Source: Nocardia salmonicida NBRC 13393
GTDB lineage: Bacteria; Actinomycetota; Actinomycetes; Mycobacteriales; Mycobacteriaceae
DNA: 37,057 bases
Reading direction: 5' to 3'
NCBI RefSeq assembly: GCF_001613085.1
Contig: NZ_BDBR01000006.1
Location: 1 to 37,057, forward strand
In this document: one piece after another, positions 17,891 to 25,286 of the stretch
Position numbering within the stretch: position 1 is the stretch's first letter
Layout of the letters: the number at the start of each line of letters is the position of its first letter
Program-made: the position numbers and the translations under genes
Notes under the pieces: generated by a model
Database searches by the model: none
Told to the model about the DNA's origin: nothing
What the model saw: only the letters and a program-made list of their open reading frames with translations

Positions 17891-18337
17891 TCAGACGGTG
17901 GCGCTGGTGATTTCGTCGAGCCGCTCGAGTTTGTCCGGCCAGACCTGCTGGTGCAGATCCCGGATCGCCGCGGTGGGGAAACCGGAGTGGCGCAGGCGCA
18001 GGCGGATGCCGCGTGGTTGTTTGAGGAATTCGGCGGCGACCACCGTTTCGACGCCGTCGGTGGCGGCGGTGACCCAGGTGAACTCGATGCGCCGGTTCGG
18101 CTCGAGCAGCAGGATGCGGCCGTAATGGGGATTGCGTTTCTCGGGCGAGCCGGTGTCGAAGTAGAGGGGCTCGTTGACGGCGGGGCGCATCAGCACCGAT
18201 CCAGGAACGGCCAGCCACAGGTCCATGCCTTGGGTCCAGGCCGCATAGAGCAGGCTGGGCGAGGCTTTCATCACGCGCTCGACCGTGAGCTCGTGTGGCC
18301 GCGTGGACAGGTCCGGGGGGCGAACTGGCTGGTCCAT
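17891..18337 (-). CDS. SRPBCC (AHSA1-type) domain protein
   Basis: A 148-residue protein with the AHSA1/polyketide-cyclase-like fold pattern: ELTVERVMKASPSLLYAAWT at the N terminus, then YFDTG...NPHYGRILLLEPNRRIEFTW, and a C-terminal helix (FPTAAIRDLHQQVWPDKLERLDEI). The family binds hydrophobic ligands and the specific role is unknown. It begins 13 nt downstream of a perfect palindrome, and is 55 nt behind the SMR gene on the same strand, so it may be the third gene of the azoreductase-SMR unit or have its own operator. Confidence 0.8.
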   Translation of the reverse strand: MDQPVRPPDLSTRPHELTVERVMKASPSLLYAAWTQGMDLWLAVPGSVLMRPAVNEPLYFDTGSPEKRNPHYGRILLLEPNRRIEFTWVTAATDGVETVVAAEFLKQPRGIRLRLRHSGFPTAAIRDLHQQVWPDKLERLDEITSATV

Positions 18338-18349
18338 CAGCCGACCTTA

Positions 18350-18363
18350 CCGGTCATGACCGG
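18350..18363. promoter_or_regulatory. Perfect 14-bp palindrome upstream of the SRPBCC gene
   Basis: CCGGTCATGACCGG is a perfect palindrome 12 nt upstream of the SRPBCC start and 30 nt beyond the SMR stop on the other side. The position, at the expected transcription start, fits a repressor site, but no known motif is matched and chance is possible in GC-rich DNA. Confidence 0.4.
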
Positions 18364-18392
18364 CCGATCCTCTCATCGGGTGTGCGACAGCG

Positions 18393-18713
18393 TTACTCAG
18401 GATTCGTCACGCGCGCGAGCACGATGCCGCCGAGGATCAGCGACAAGGCCAGCGCGCGGCCCGCGCTGAGCGGATCCTTGTGCACGAGCACACCGAGACC
18501 GATCGCGCCGAGCGCCCCGATACCGGTGAATACCGCGTAGGCGGTGCCCACAGGGAGGGTCTGCATGGCACGCGAGAGCAGATACACAGCCAGCGAGCCG
18601 AGCGCGACGCAGAGCAGGGTCGGGCCGAGTTTGGTGAAGTTCTCGGTCGGTTTGATGGTCTGCGACCAGAGAATTTCGACGAGTCCGGCCAGGCCGAGCA
18701 CCAGCCAGCTCAT
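18393..18713 (-). CDS. SMR-family transporter (SugE/Gdx-like)
   Basis: A 106-residue, four-helix small multidrug resistance protein with the essential Glu13 in the first helix (AGLVEILWSQTIK). The signature KPTENFTKLGPTLL resembles the SugE/Gdx branch, which exports guanidinium, more than the EmrE branch; the substrate is not settled by sequence. It overlaps the azoreductase stop by four bases (ATGA, 18710-18713), so the two are one transcription unit. Its likely regulator is the divergent TetR protein at 19468. Confidence 0.85.
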   Translation of the reverse strand: MSWLVLGLAGLVEILWSQTIKPTENFTKLGPTLLCVALGSLAVYLLSRAMQTLPVGTAYAVFTGIGALGAIGLGVLVHKDPLSAGRALALSLILGGIVLARVTNPE

Positions 18714-19363
18714 CGCGCGTAGTCCTTTGCCAGAGAGCGCACTTCGGCCCGCGCGGCGGCGAGCGATGCCTCGTGGGCGTCGCGCAGGTGGGCCAGGTTC
18801 GGATCCTGAACGGCATTGGCCAGCTCCGCGTTGACGAAAACCGTGTCGGTGACTGCGAAGTGGCCTGCGAAGAAGTCACGCAGGAAGCGTTCCTGATAAT
18901 CGAACGCGGCTTTCGGCGCACCGGGCGAGTACGCGCCGCCACGGGCGGTGACCACGACGAACCTGCGCTGCCCCAACGACATTCGAGGAAACGTGACCTG
19001 GTCGAGCCATGCCTTGAGCGAGGCGGGGACGGAGTAGTTGTACATCGGGGTGCCGATCAGGATCACGTCGGCGGCCAGCACCTGCGCCAGCAGCGGCTCG
19101 ACCACCCGCCACGCGGCCCGAGCCGCGGGCGTCACGGCGAGTTCCGCGAGTCGGTCGAGGTCGGTGACACCGGCGGCGAGCACAGCGTCACACAGTTCGG
19201 TCCAGCCTTCGTCGATGAACGGCGTCGGCTCGGCGGCGAGGTCGCGGTAGGTGTAAGTACCGCCGGGTTCCGCGTCGCGCCAGGCCTGGACGAATCCCCT
19301 GCCGAGCTCACGACTGAGGGAGTTCGCACGAGCGCTGGCATCCAGGTGCAGCAGGTGTGTCAT
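18710..19363 (-). CDS. azoR: FMN-dependent NADH-azoreductase (AzoR family)
   Basis: A 217-residue flavodoxin-fold reductase that reduces azo dyes and quinones with NADH. The start MTHLLHLDASARA, PMYNYSVPASLKAWLDQV and VVVTARGGAYSPG are the typical flavin-binding loops. The ATG at 19363 follows AGGAG; the longer frame to 19441 would overlap two operator-like palindromes. Four-base overlap with the SMR gene. Probably a quinone/electrophile detoxification unit controlled by the divergent TetR regulator. Confidence 0.9.
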   Translation of the reverse strand: MTHLLHLDASARANSLSRELGRGFVQAWRDAEPGGTYTYRDLAAEPTPFIDEGWTELCDAVLAAGVTDLDRLAELAVTPAARAAWRVVEPLLAQVLAADVILIGTPMYNYSVPASLKAWLDQVTFPRMSLGQRRFVVVTARGGAYSPGAPKAAFDYQERFLRDFFAGHFAVTDTVFVNAELANAVQDPNLAHLRDAHEASLAAARAEVRSLAKDYAR

Positions 19364-19379
19364 CACAGGGCTCCTAACT

Positions 19380-19439
19380 GGACATGATGTCCGCTTGTTG
19401 ATTTCTCGACGATAGAACGCAAGTGGACATGCTGTCCAC
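19380..19439. promoter_or_regulatory. Paired palindromic operators in the azoR-tetR intergenic region
   Basis: GGACATGATGTCC (19380-19392) and GTGGACATGCTGTCCAC (19423-19439) share the half-site GGACA and lie with centres about 45 nt apart. One sits just upstream of azoR and the other upstream of the TetR gene, so each promoter has one site. The pattern is that of a TetR-family repressor controlling both itself and the divergent unit. Confidence 0.8.
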
Positions 19440-19467
19440 ATATTCTTTTCTGGGCTACAGTCGACCC

Positions 19468-20073
19468 ATGGAGTCCCGATCCGACCTGCTCACCGGCGCG
19501 TCGCTGGATGCGCCGCCGCCCTCGGAGCGCACCGACGCGGCGCGCAACCGCGCGAAGGTGCTGGCGGCGGCCGCCGAACTCTTCGCCACCCGCGACCCGC
19601 GCACGGTCACCATGGACGACATCGCCAAGGCCGCGGGCGTCGGCCGCGGCACCCTCTACCGCCGCTATCCCGACCGCAACGCGATCGCCGTCGCCCTCCT
19701 GGACGAGCACGAACGCGCCCTCCAGGAAGAGCTACTACGCGGCGCGCCCCCGCTGGGCCCCGGCGCGCCCCCGGCCGATCGACTCACCGCCTTCTACGCG
19801 GCGATGGTCGAATTGCTCACCGCCCATGCCCATCTGGTGCTCGGCGCGGAGACCGGCGGCGCCCGTTTCAGCACCGGGGCCTATGGCTTCTGGTCGGTGC
19901 ACGTGCGCTCGCTGCTGATCGAAGCCGAGGTGCCACAACCGGATTCGCTGGTCGATACGGTCCTCGCGCCACTCGCCGCCGAGGTCTACCTCCAGCAATG
20001 CGAACGCGGGTTGTCACCCGAGCAGATCACCGCCGGTCTGACCACACTGGCCCAGCGCCTGCTGGGTGTCTGA
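19468..20073 (+). CDS. TetR-family transcriptional regulator
   Basis: A 201-residue regulator with the N-terminal helix-turn-helix VTMDDIAKAAGVGRGTLYRRY at about residues 47-67 and a divergent ligand-binding C terminus, as usual for TetR repressors. The ATG at 19468 is chosen because a longer frame from 19423 would begin inside an operator. A -10-like TATTCT lies just after the second operator. It is divergent from azoR-SMR, with two shared palindromes between, so it probably represses both. The inducer is unknown, perhaps quinones, dyes or cationic drugs. Confidence 0.87.
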   Translation: MESRSDLLTGASLDAPPPSERTDAARNRAKVLAAAAELFATRDPRTVTMDDIAKAAGVGRGTLYRRYPDRNAIAVALLDEHERALQEELLRGAPPLGPGAPPADRLTAFYAAMVELLTAHAHLVLGAETGGARFSTGAYGFWSVHVRSLLIEAEVPQPDSLVDTVLAPLAAEVYLQQCERGLSPEQITAGLTTLAQRLLGV

Positions 20074-20127
20074 CCGAGAGCCACTGACAGCAGCTACGTG
20101 TCGGACCCGAGCAGTACCGTCCGACGG

Positions 20128-20604
20128 GTGACGAGCACCCCCGAAGACAACGCCAGATTCTGGAATCTGATCGCATCGGCCTGGGCGGCCACCGGTACCG
20201 AACCGTCCGCCGTTCTGCGATCGACGGAAGGCGGCCTCCAGAACCGCCTCGACGCGTTCCTCGCCCAGTTGAGCGCCCTGTCGACAGATTTCACCAGCGA
20301 GGAACTGACCGCCCTCGACCGTGTCGCCGAACGCGCGCTCTACGACATCGACCGCGCCGAAATCCAGGCGATCACCGACGGCTCCGACGACGGCTTCCTC
20401 TACGCCCGCGGATTCATCGTGGCCATGGGCCGCGACTACTACGACGCCGTCAATTCCGACCCCGAGGCCGCGACCACCGACGCCGAATGCGAGAGAATGT
20501 GCTACTTCTTCGCCCATCTACACAATGAGCGCTTCGGCGGATTTCCGACGACCGGCTCAGGCATCTCCCGCGAAACGGCCTCGAATCCGGCCGGCTGGTC
20601 CTGA
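20128..20604 (+). CDS. DUF4240 domain protein
   Basis: A 158-residue protein beginning TPEDNARFWNLIASAW and containing EELTALDRVAERALYDIDR, then SDDGFLYARGFIVAMGRDYYDAV, the pattern of DUF4240, a small family of unknown function. The GTG at 20128 was preferred to an earlier GTG at 20098 because the family starts close to the FWNLI helix. The final part (SGISRETASNPAGWS) is a short unstructured tail. It is convergent with the ABC permease; two hairpins lie between. Confidence 0.75.
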   Translation: MTSTPEDNARFWNLIASAWAATGTEPSAVLRSTEGGLQNRLDAFLAQLSALSTDFTSEELTALDRVAERALYDIDRAEIQAITDGSDDGFLYARGFIVAMGRDYYDAVNSDPEAATTDAECERMCYFFAHLHNERFGGFPTTGSGISRETASNPAGWS

Positions 20605-20626
20605 CCCGAGGTGAGGCCCGAATATA

Positions 20627-20659
20627 GGTAGCGGCAGCCTGTTTCGGACTGCCGCTACC
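20627..20659. terminator. Hairpin between DUF4240 gene and ABC permease
   Basis: GGTAGCGGCAG (20627-20637) and CTGCCGCTACC (20649-20659) form a perfect 11-bp stem with an 11-nt loop, between two convergent stops. A second stem, CTGATC/GATCAG (20666-20683), overlaps the permease stop. No T tract is present, so this is a bidirectional terminator candidate. Confidence 0.6.
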
Positions 20660-20679
20660 GGTCGGCTGATCGAAAGGGA

Positions 20680-21540
20680 TCAGGTGAGATCGCGGCGGGT
20701 CATCAACCAGATCGTGCCGCCCGCGAAGGCCAGCACGTAGGCCGCGAGAAGGGCGAAGGATTCGCCGCGGGTGAGGATGTCGAGAACACCCGGGTTGGCC
20801 GGACCCTCCACGGTGCGCATCGCGCCCGCCAGCGAGCCCGCGGCGGTGCCAGGAAGCAGGTTGGTGACGGCTTCGATCGGCCCGAAGATGCCCGCCACAC
20901 CGCGCAGGAGGTTCTCCACCACCAGGACCCAGACCAGGCCGAGGCCGACAGCCAGGGCGGGGCCGCGGGCGATGGCGCCGATGAGGGCGCCCGCGAGGGT
21001 CCACATGCCGAGAATGGCGGTACCGGTGAGGATTCCGATCAGAGCGTCGTCGAGCGACGGCATGGTGATCGGCTGGGACTCGCCCGCCGCGATCACGGTG
21101 GCGATGCCGATGTCGACGACGAAGGCGGCCAGGACGAGGGCGAGGACCACCACCAGCAGGGACAACAGCAGTCCCGCTACCGCCGCGGCTCTACTCGGCC
21201 CCTGGGTGAACACGGTTTTCCAGGTGCCCCAGCCGTATCCGCTGCCGACGGCCAGGGCGCCGAGGATCAGCACCAGCGCGCCGCCGAACATCGACATGCC
21301 CTGCGTGAACACTTCGGGAACGGCAGCGGGCATGAGTTGGCCGAGGAGAACGTCTCGTGGGAGACCGTCCGACATCGCGCTGCTTTCGCCGGAGGTGTAA
21401 GCGAGGTAGTTGAACAGGTAGGCGAAGGTCAGGTTGAGCAGAATCCAGGTGCCGAGGACGATCCAGAAGGCGGGCCAGCGTCCGAGACGTACCGCCTCCG
21501 CGCGCACGCTGGCAATGAGATCCCTTGTCATGGTGTTCAT
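20680..21540 (-). CDS. ABC exporter permease (ABC-2 type)
   Basis: A 286-residue membrane protein with six predicted transmembrane segments, typical of ABC-2 export permeases. Features are the cytosolic N terminus TRDLIASVRAEAVRLGRWPAFW, the long extracellular loop after helix 1, GSGYGWGTWKTVFTQGPSR between helices 2 and 3, and a C-terminal GGTIWLMTRRDL. It overlaps the ATPase stop by four bases (ATGA, 21537-21540). Together they make an exporter for drugs, peptides or lipids; the substrate is not readable from the sequence. The divergent two-component system is the likely regulator. Confidence 0.85.
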   Translation of the reverse strand: MNTMTRDLIASVRAEAVRLGRWPAFWIVLGTWILLNLTFAYLFNYLAYTSGESSAMSDGLPRDVLLGQLMPAAVPEVFTQGMSMFGGALVLILGALAVGSGYGWGTWKTVFTQGPSRAAAVAGLLLSLLVVVLALVLAAFVVDIGIATVIAAGESQPITMPSLDDALIGILTGTAILGMWTLAGALIGAIARGPALAVGLGLVWVLVVENLLRGVAGIFGPIEAVTNLLPGTAAGSLAGAMRTVEGPANPGVLDILTRGESFALLAAYVLAFAGGTIWLMTRRDLT

Positions 21541-22436
21541 TTCGCTACCTCCACAGCTGTCATCTCGAAGAACACTTCTTCCAGGGATTTCTCGTCCACC
21601 CGCAGTTCGAGCAGGTCCGCGCCCGCCGAGACGACAGCCCGCGCCACCTCCGGCGCCATCGCGGCGCTCGTTTCGACCCTGATTCCGTCCGCACCCGCTC
21701 GCGCGGGCGCGTCGATGACCGCGCGCACCGCGTCGAGCGCCACGTCCACGGGCTCGGCGCGCAGCAGAAGTGTCGCGGTGCCACGCAATTCCGACACCGT
21801 GGATTCCGCGAGCAAGCGACCACCGGAGATCACGCCGACACGGTGGCAGATCTCCTGCACCTCGGTGAGCTGGTGGCTCGACAGCAGCACGGTGTGTCCG
21901 TCGGCCGCGAGATCGGTGATGAGCGTGCGCATCTCGGCCAGGCCCGCTGGGTCGAGGCCGTTGGTCGGTTCGTCGAGAATCAGCAGATCGGGGTCGCCGA
22001 GCATGGCCGCGCCGACCCCGAGGCGCTGCTTCATGCCGAGCGAATAGGTGCGGAAACGGTCGCCTGCCCGGTCGGCCAGGCCCACCCGCTCCAGCGCCGT
22101 CTCGACCTCGGCATCGCCGTGGCCGCGATAGCGGGCCAGTACCCGCAGGTTGTCTCGGCCGGAGAGGTAGGGGTAGAAGCCAGGGCCCTCGATGAGGACG
22201 CCGATTCCGCGCAGCACCTCCGGGTCGCCCGGCGTGCGGCCCTGGACGGTCGCGGTACCCGCGCTGGGTCGGATGAGGCCGGCCAGCATGCGCAACGTGG
22301 TGGTTTTGCCCGCGCCGTTGGGGCCGAGGAATCCGTAGATCTCCCCGGCCGCGACCCGCATGCTCACCGCGTCCACCGCGAGGTGCTCGCCATAGCGTTT
22401 GGTCAACTCGGTGGTGACCACGATCGATTCGTTCAT
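21537..22436 (-). CDS. ABC exporter ATP-binding protein
   Basis: A 299-residue ABC ATPase of the drug/bacitracin-exporter type (CcmA-like): Walker A GPNGAGKTT, a degenerate signature region YSLGMKQRLGVGAAML, Walker B LLILDEPTNGLDP, and the switch histidine in LLSSHQL. The C-terminal extension (about 100 residues) is typical of exporters with dimerisation/regulatory tails. The ATG at 22436 precedes MNESIVVTTELTKRYG; a longer frame to 22565 overlaps the divergent promoter region. No strong ribosome site was seen. Confidence 0.9.
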   Translation of the reverse strand: MNESIVVTTELTKRYGEHLAVDAVSMRVAAGEIYGFLGPNGAGKTTTLRMLAGLIRPSAGTATVQGRTPGDPEVLRGIGVLIEGPGFYPYLSGRDNLRVLARYRGHGDAEVETALERVGLADRAGDRFRTYSLGMKQRLGVGAAMLGDPDLLILDEPTNGLDPAGLAEMRTLITDLAADGHTVLLSSHQLTEVQEICHRVGVISGGRLLAESTVSELRGTATLLLRAEPVDVALDAVRAVIDAPARAGADGIRVETSAAMAPEVARAVVSAGADLLELRVDEKSLEEVFFEMTAVEVAK

Positions 22437-22582
22437 GGGAATCAGAATCCGCGTTCCAGGGGTGCCGGGGCATCCGTCCCGCGGCGTGCTCGGCGCTACG
22501 CCGCGCGGACTACGCGGCCTCGCACAGGAAATACGTGCGCAGGCCGACGCGGTGGGTGGGCGCACACAATAGGGTTGAGCAC

Positions 22583-23863
22583 GTGGGAGCGTCTGCGAAG
22601 TGGGAGCGTGGCTCGGTCGTTCAGGACTGGGGCCTGGCAGTGGTGGTCGCGGTGATCCAGCTGGCCGGTAGTTCCGGTGCGAATTCGCATCAAACCGGAG
22701 TGCGGTCGCTGGACGCGTTCGCGTATCTGCTGCTGCTCGCGGGGCCGATCGCGCTCGGTTTCCGGCGGGTGCTGCCCGAACCGGTGCTGCTGGTGACGTT
22801 GGTCGCCACAGTGACCTATGTGCTGCGTGATTACGGGTACGGGCCGATTTTCCTCTCGCTGGTGATCGCCTTCCTGTCGGCGGCCGTCACTGGATCTCGT
22901 TGGCGCACATACCCGGTGGTCGCGATCGGCTACCTGACGATGGTGTGGCCGTTGCCCGCGCTGCTCGGGCGGCACTCCGACGCGTGGCAGATATTCGGGC
23001 TGCTGGCGTGGATGGGCGTGCTGGTCGCGATCGCGGAAGGGATGCGGCAGCGACGCGCGGTGGTGCTCGCGCGCAAGCAGCGGGCCGAGGCCGCCCAGCG
23101 CGACGAACAGGCCCAGCAGGCCAGGGCGGCATCCGAGGAGCGGTTGGCCATCGCCCGCGAGCTGCACGATGTTCTCGCGCACAGTCTTTCGCTGATCAAT
23201 GTGCAGTCGTCGGTGGCGCTGGAGTTGTTCGATCGCAAGCCGCAGCAGGCGGCCGCGGCGCTGGCGACCATCAAGACGACATCGAAAGAGGCGCTCACCG
23301 AGGTACATACGCTGCTGCACGCGATCCGCAGCGGAACCGCAGTGGTGCCGGAGTACCCCGAACACGTCGGCGTCCCCGATGACGTGCCCGTTCCGCCCCG
23401 TCCCGCACCGCGCGCTCCCGCACCGACCCTCGACGACCTCGACACCCTGCTCGAGCGCACCCGGGCGACCGGGCTCGACGTCGACACCAAGATCATCGGT
23501 ACGCCCAAGAAGCTGCCGAGCGTGATCGATGTGGCGGCGGCCAGGATCATTCAGGAATCGCTGACCAACGTGGTGCGCCACGCGCCCGGCGCGACCGCGC
23601 TGATCACCCTGCGATACACACCGGAATCGGTGGACATCACTGTCGACAACACCCGCCCGACCGAGACCGCTGTTCGAACCGGGATCGGCGGCAACGGGAT
23701 CATCGGGATGCGGGAGCGGGCGCATGCGCTCGGCGGGGCGCTCACCGCGGGTCCGCGACCGTCGGGCGGGTTCCGGGTCGCGGCTCGATTGCCCGCTCGC
23801 CCCGTGGCTTCGAGCACGTCGACGCGGTCGTCGGAGTCATCCGGCAAGGAGGCCGGCGCGTGA
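22583..23863 (+). CDS. Two-component sensor histidine kinase (NarL-type partner)
   Basis: A 426-residue membrane kinase of the HisKA_3 family: about five transmembrane segments in the first 155 residues, a coiled region rich in Ala/Gln/Arg (160-190), the phosphorylated His195 in RELHDVLAHSL, an N-box AARIIQESLTNVVRHA and a C-terminal ATP-binding G-box (GGNGIIGMRERAHALGG). No large extracellular sensor domain is seen, so it probably senses a membrane signal, as ABC-linked kinases do. The GTG at 22583 is chosen to match the start of the hydrophobic region. It overlaps the response regulator by four bases (GTGA). Confidence 0.88.
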   Translation: MGASAKWERGSVVQDWGLAVVVAVIQLAGSSGANSHQTGVRSLDAFAYLLLLAGPIALGFRRVLPEPVLLVTLVATVTYVLRDYGYGPIFLSLVIAFLSAAVTGSRWRTYPVVAIGYLTMVWPLPALLGRHSDAWQIFGLLAWMGVLVAIAEGMRQRRAVVLARKQRAEAAQRDEQAQQARAASEERLAIARELHDVLAHSLSLINVQSSVALELFDRKPQQAAAALATIKTTSKEALTEVHTLLHAIRSGTAVVPEYPEHVGVPDDVPVPPRPAPRAPAPTLDDLDTLLERTRATGLDVDTKIIGTPKKLPSVIDVAAARIIQESLTNVVRHAPGATALITLRYTPESVDITVDNTRPTETAVRTGIGGNGIIGMRERAHALGGALTAGPRPSGGFRVAARLPARPVASSTSTRSSESSGKEAGA

Positions 23864-24564
23864 GCGACCCTGCCGAACTGCCGCCGATCGGAGCGGGCCG
23901 AGCGAAGATCCGTCTCCTCGTCGCCGATGATCAGGCGCTGGTGCGTGGTGGTTTCGTCGCCCTGCTGGACGCGCAGGACGACATCGAAGTCATCGGTGAG
24001 GCCGAAAACGGTGAGCAGGCGGTCCGGATGACCCGCGCCCTTGTCCCGGACGTGGTGCTGATGGACATCCGCATGCCGATCCTCGACGGGCTGGCCGCCA
24101 CCCGCATGATCGCCGACGACCCTCAGCTGGCGCCGGTGCGCGTCGTCGTCCTCACCACCTTCGAACTCGACGAATACGTCTTCGAAGCGATCCGCGCGGG
24201 CGCCGCGGGCTTCCTGGTCAAGCACACCGAACCCGCCGACCTGCTGCGGGCCGTCCGCGTCGTGGCGGCAGGCGACGCCCTCCTGTCCCCCGGCGTCACC
24301 CGCCGCCTGCTCGCCGAGTTCTCCACCCACGCCAAACAACCACCCCCCGCCGCCTTCGCCGAACTCACCGACCGCGAACGCGAGGTGATGATCCTGGTAG
24401 CCGAGGGCCTCACCAACGCCGAAATAGGCGCCCGCCTCTACATGTCCCCCGCCACCGCCCGCACCCACGTCAGCCGAATCCTCACCAAACTAGCCGCCCG
24501 AGACCGCACCCAACTCGTAGTCCTCGCCTACGAATCAGGCCTGGTCCGCCCGGGTTGGCAGTGA
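23860..24564 (+). CDS. NarL/LuxR-type response regulator
   Basis: A 234-residue response regulator. The receiver domain has Asp23/Asp24 (VADDQ), the phosphoacceptor Asp69 (VVLMDIRMP) and the conserved lysine in FLVKHTEP. The LuxR-type helix-turn-helix EREVMILVAEGLTNAEIGARLYMSPATARTHVSRILTKL is at the C terminus. The GTG start overlaps the kinase stop (GTGA, 23860-23863). By position it should control the divergent ABC exporter. Confidence 0.92.
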   Translation: MSDPAELPPIGAGRAKIRLLVADDQALVRGGFVALLDAQDDIEVIGEAENGEQAVRMTRALVPDVVLMDIRMPILDGLAATRMIADDPQLAPVRVVVLTTFELDEYVFEAIRAGAAGFLVKHTEPADLLRAVRVVAAGDALLSPGVTRRLLAEFSTHAKQPPPAAFAELTDREREVMILVAEGLTNAEIGARLYMSPATARTHVSRILTKLAARDRTQLVVLAYESGLVRPGWQ

Positions 24565-24578
24565 TTCCACCGTTGCCA

Positions 24579-24611
24579 TATAGGATTGAACCTATATAGG
24601 ATCGATCCTAT
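24579..24611 (+). promoter_or_regulatory. Overlapping palindromes and -10 at the start of the toxin gene
   Basis: TATAGG(ATTGAA)CCTATA at 24579-24596 joins a perfect 16-bp palindrome ATAGGATCGATCCTAT at 24596-24611. The second palindrome covers the first two bases of the ATG (24610). The AT-rich TATATA/TAGGAT (24593-24602) would serve as the -10 of a promoter starting at or next to the ATG, so the mRNA may be leaderless. Toxin-antitoxin operons commonly repress themselves through such palindromes. Confidence 0.65.
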
Positions 24612-24966
24612 GCACCTCTATGTGGTGGAACTCGAACCCGAGGTAGCCCGATGGCTGCGCACTTTGACTACACGCGAGTTTTCCCAGGTGGACGTGTATG
24701 TGGGCATGCTTGCCGAACGAGCAACCACCCTGGGTGAACCGTGGTCATGCAATCTCGGTGATGGGGTGCGCGAACTCCGCTTTCACCTGCACCCGCGGGA
24801 ATTCCGAATCACCTACTGGCTTGCTCCGGGTGGTCGCATCGTGCTGCTGACGGTTTTCCGCAAGACTCGTATGCGGGAGACCGACGAGGTAGCGCGGGCC
24901 AAGGCGCTTCGCAAGGTCTGCGAATCGGAACACGGTTGTGCCCACACAGATTTCGACAGGAGATAA
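24610..24966 (+). CDS. higB: RelE/HigB-like toxin (Gp49 family)
   Basis: A 118-residue RelE-superfamily protein of the phage-derived Gp49/HigB type: MHLYVVELEPEVARWLRTLT at the start, the central GVRELRFHLHPREFRITYWLAPGGRIVLLTVFRKT that carries the basic residues of the mRNA-cleavage site, and a C-terminal helix. It should inhibit translation by cutting mRNA at ribosomes. It is followed after 6 nt by an XRE antitoxin, so the toxin comes first, as in higBA. The ATG at 24610 is overlapped by a palindrome; a longer frame starts at TTG 24586. Confidence 0.78.
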   Translation: MHLYVVELEPEVARWLRTLTTREFSQVDVYVGMLAERATTLGEPWSCNLGDGVRELRFHLHPREFRITYWLAPGGRIVLLTVFRKTRMRETDEVARAKALRKVCESEHGCAHTDFDRR

Positions 24967-24972
24967 CCGATC

Positions 24973-25284
24973 ATGACTGAGCACCCATCGATGGACGACC
25001 TGCGCCGTGAGCGGATGAGCAGCCCCGAGTTCGACGCGGGCGAGTATGCGGCCGGGCGGGCCGAGGCGATTCTGGCGATCGAGCTGGCCGAAGCCATTCG
25101 CGAACGGCGGCTGGAACTCGGGCTCACGCAGACACAGCTGGCCGAACGGGCCGGGCTGCGTCAGCCCGAGGTCTCGCGGCTCGAATCCGGGGGCGGGACA
25201 CCGACTATCGGCATGCTCGAGCGTTTGGCGTACGCCCTCGAAGTTCGGTTCGTCGCACGGTTCGAGAAGGTCGACGCGGCGTAG
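24973..25284 (+). CDS. higA: XRE-family antitoxin (HigA-like)
   Basis: A 103-residue helix-turn-helix protein. The XRE motif LTQTQLAERAGLRQPEVSRLESGGGTPTIGMLERLA covers about residues 44-78, after a helical N-terminal extension (DDLRRERMSSPEFDAGEYAAG). It should bind and neutralise the toxin and repress the promoter through the upstream palindromes. The stop is 2 nt from the convergent VWA gene. Confidence 0.82.
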   Translation: MTEHPSMDDLRRERMSSPEFDAGEYAAGRAEAILAIELAEAIRERRLELGLTQTQLAERAGLRQPEVSRLESGGGTPTIGMLERLAYALEVRFVARFEKVDAA

Positions 25285-25286
25285 GG

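Noticed and set aside
20680..22473. A single long minus frame joining the ABC permease and part of the ATPase region
   Set aside because: The permease proper starts at 21540. The upstream part is the ATPase gene read in the wrong frame.
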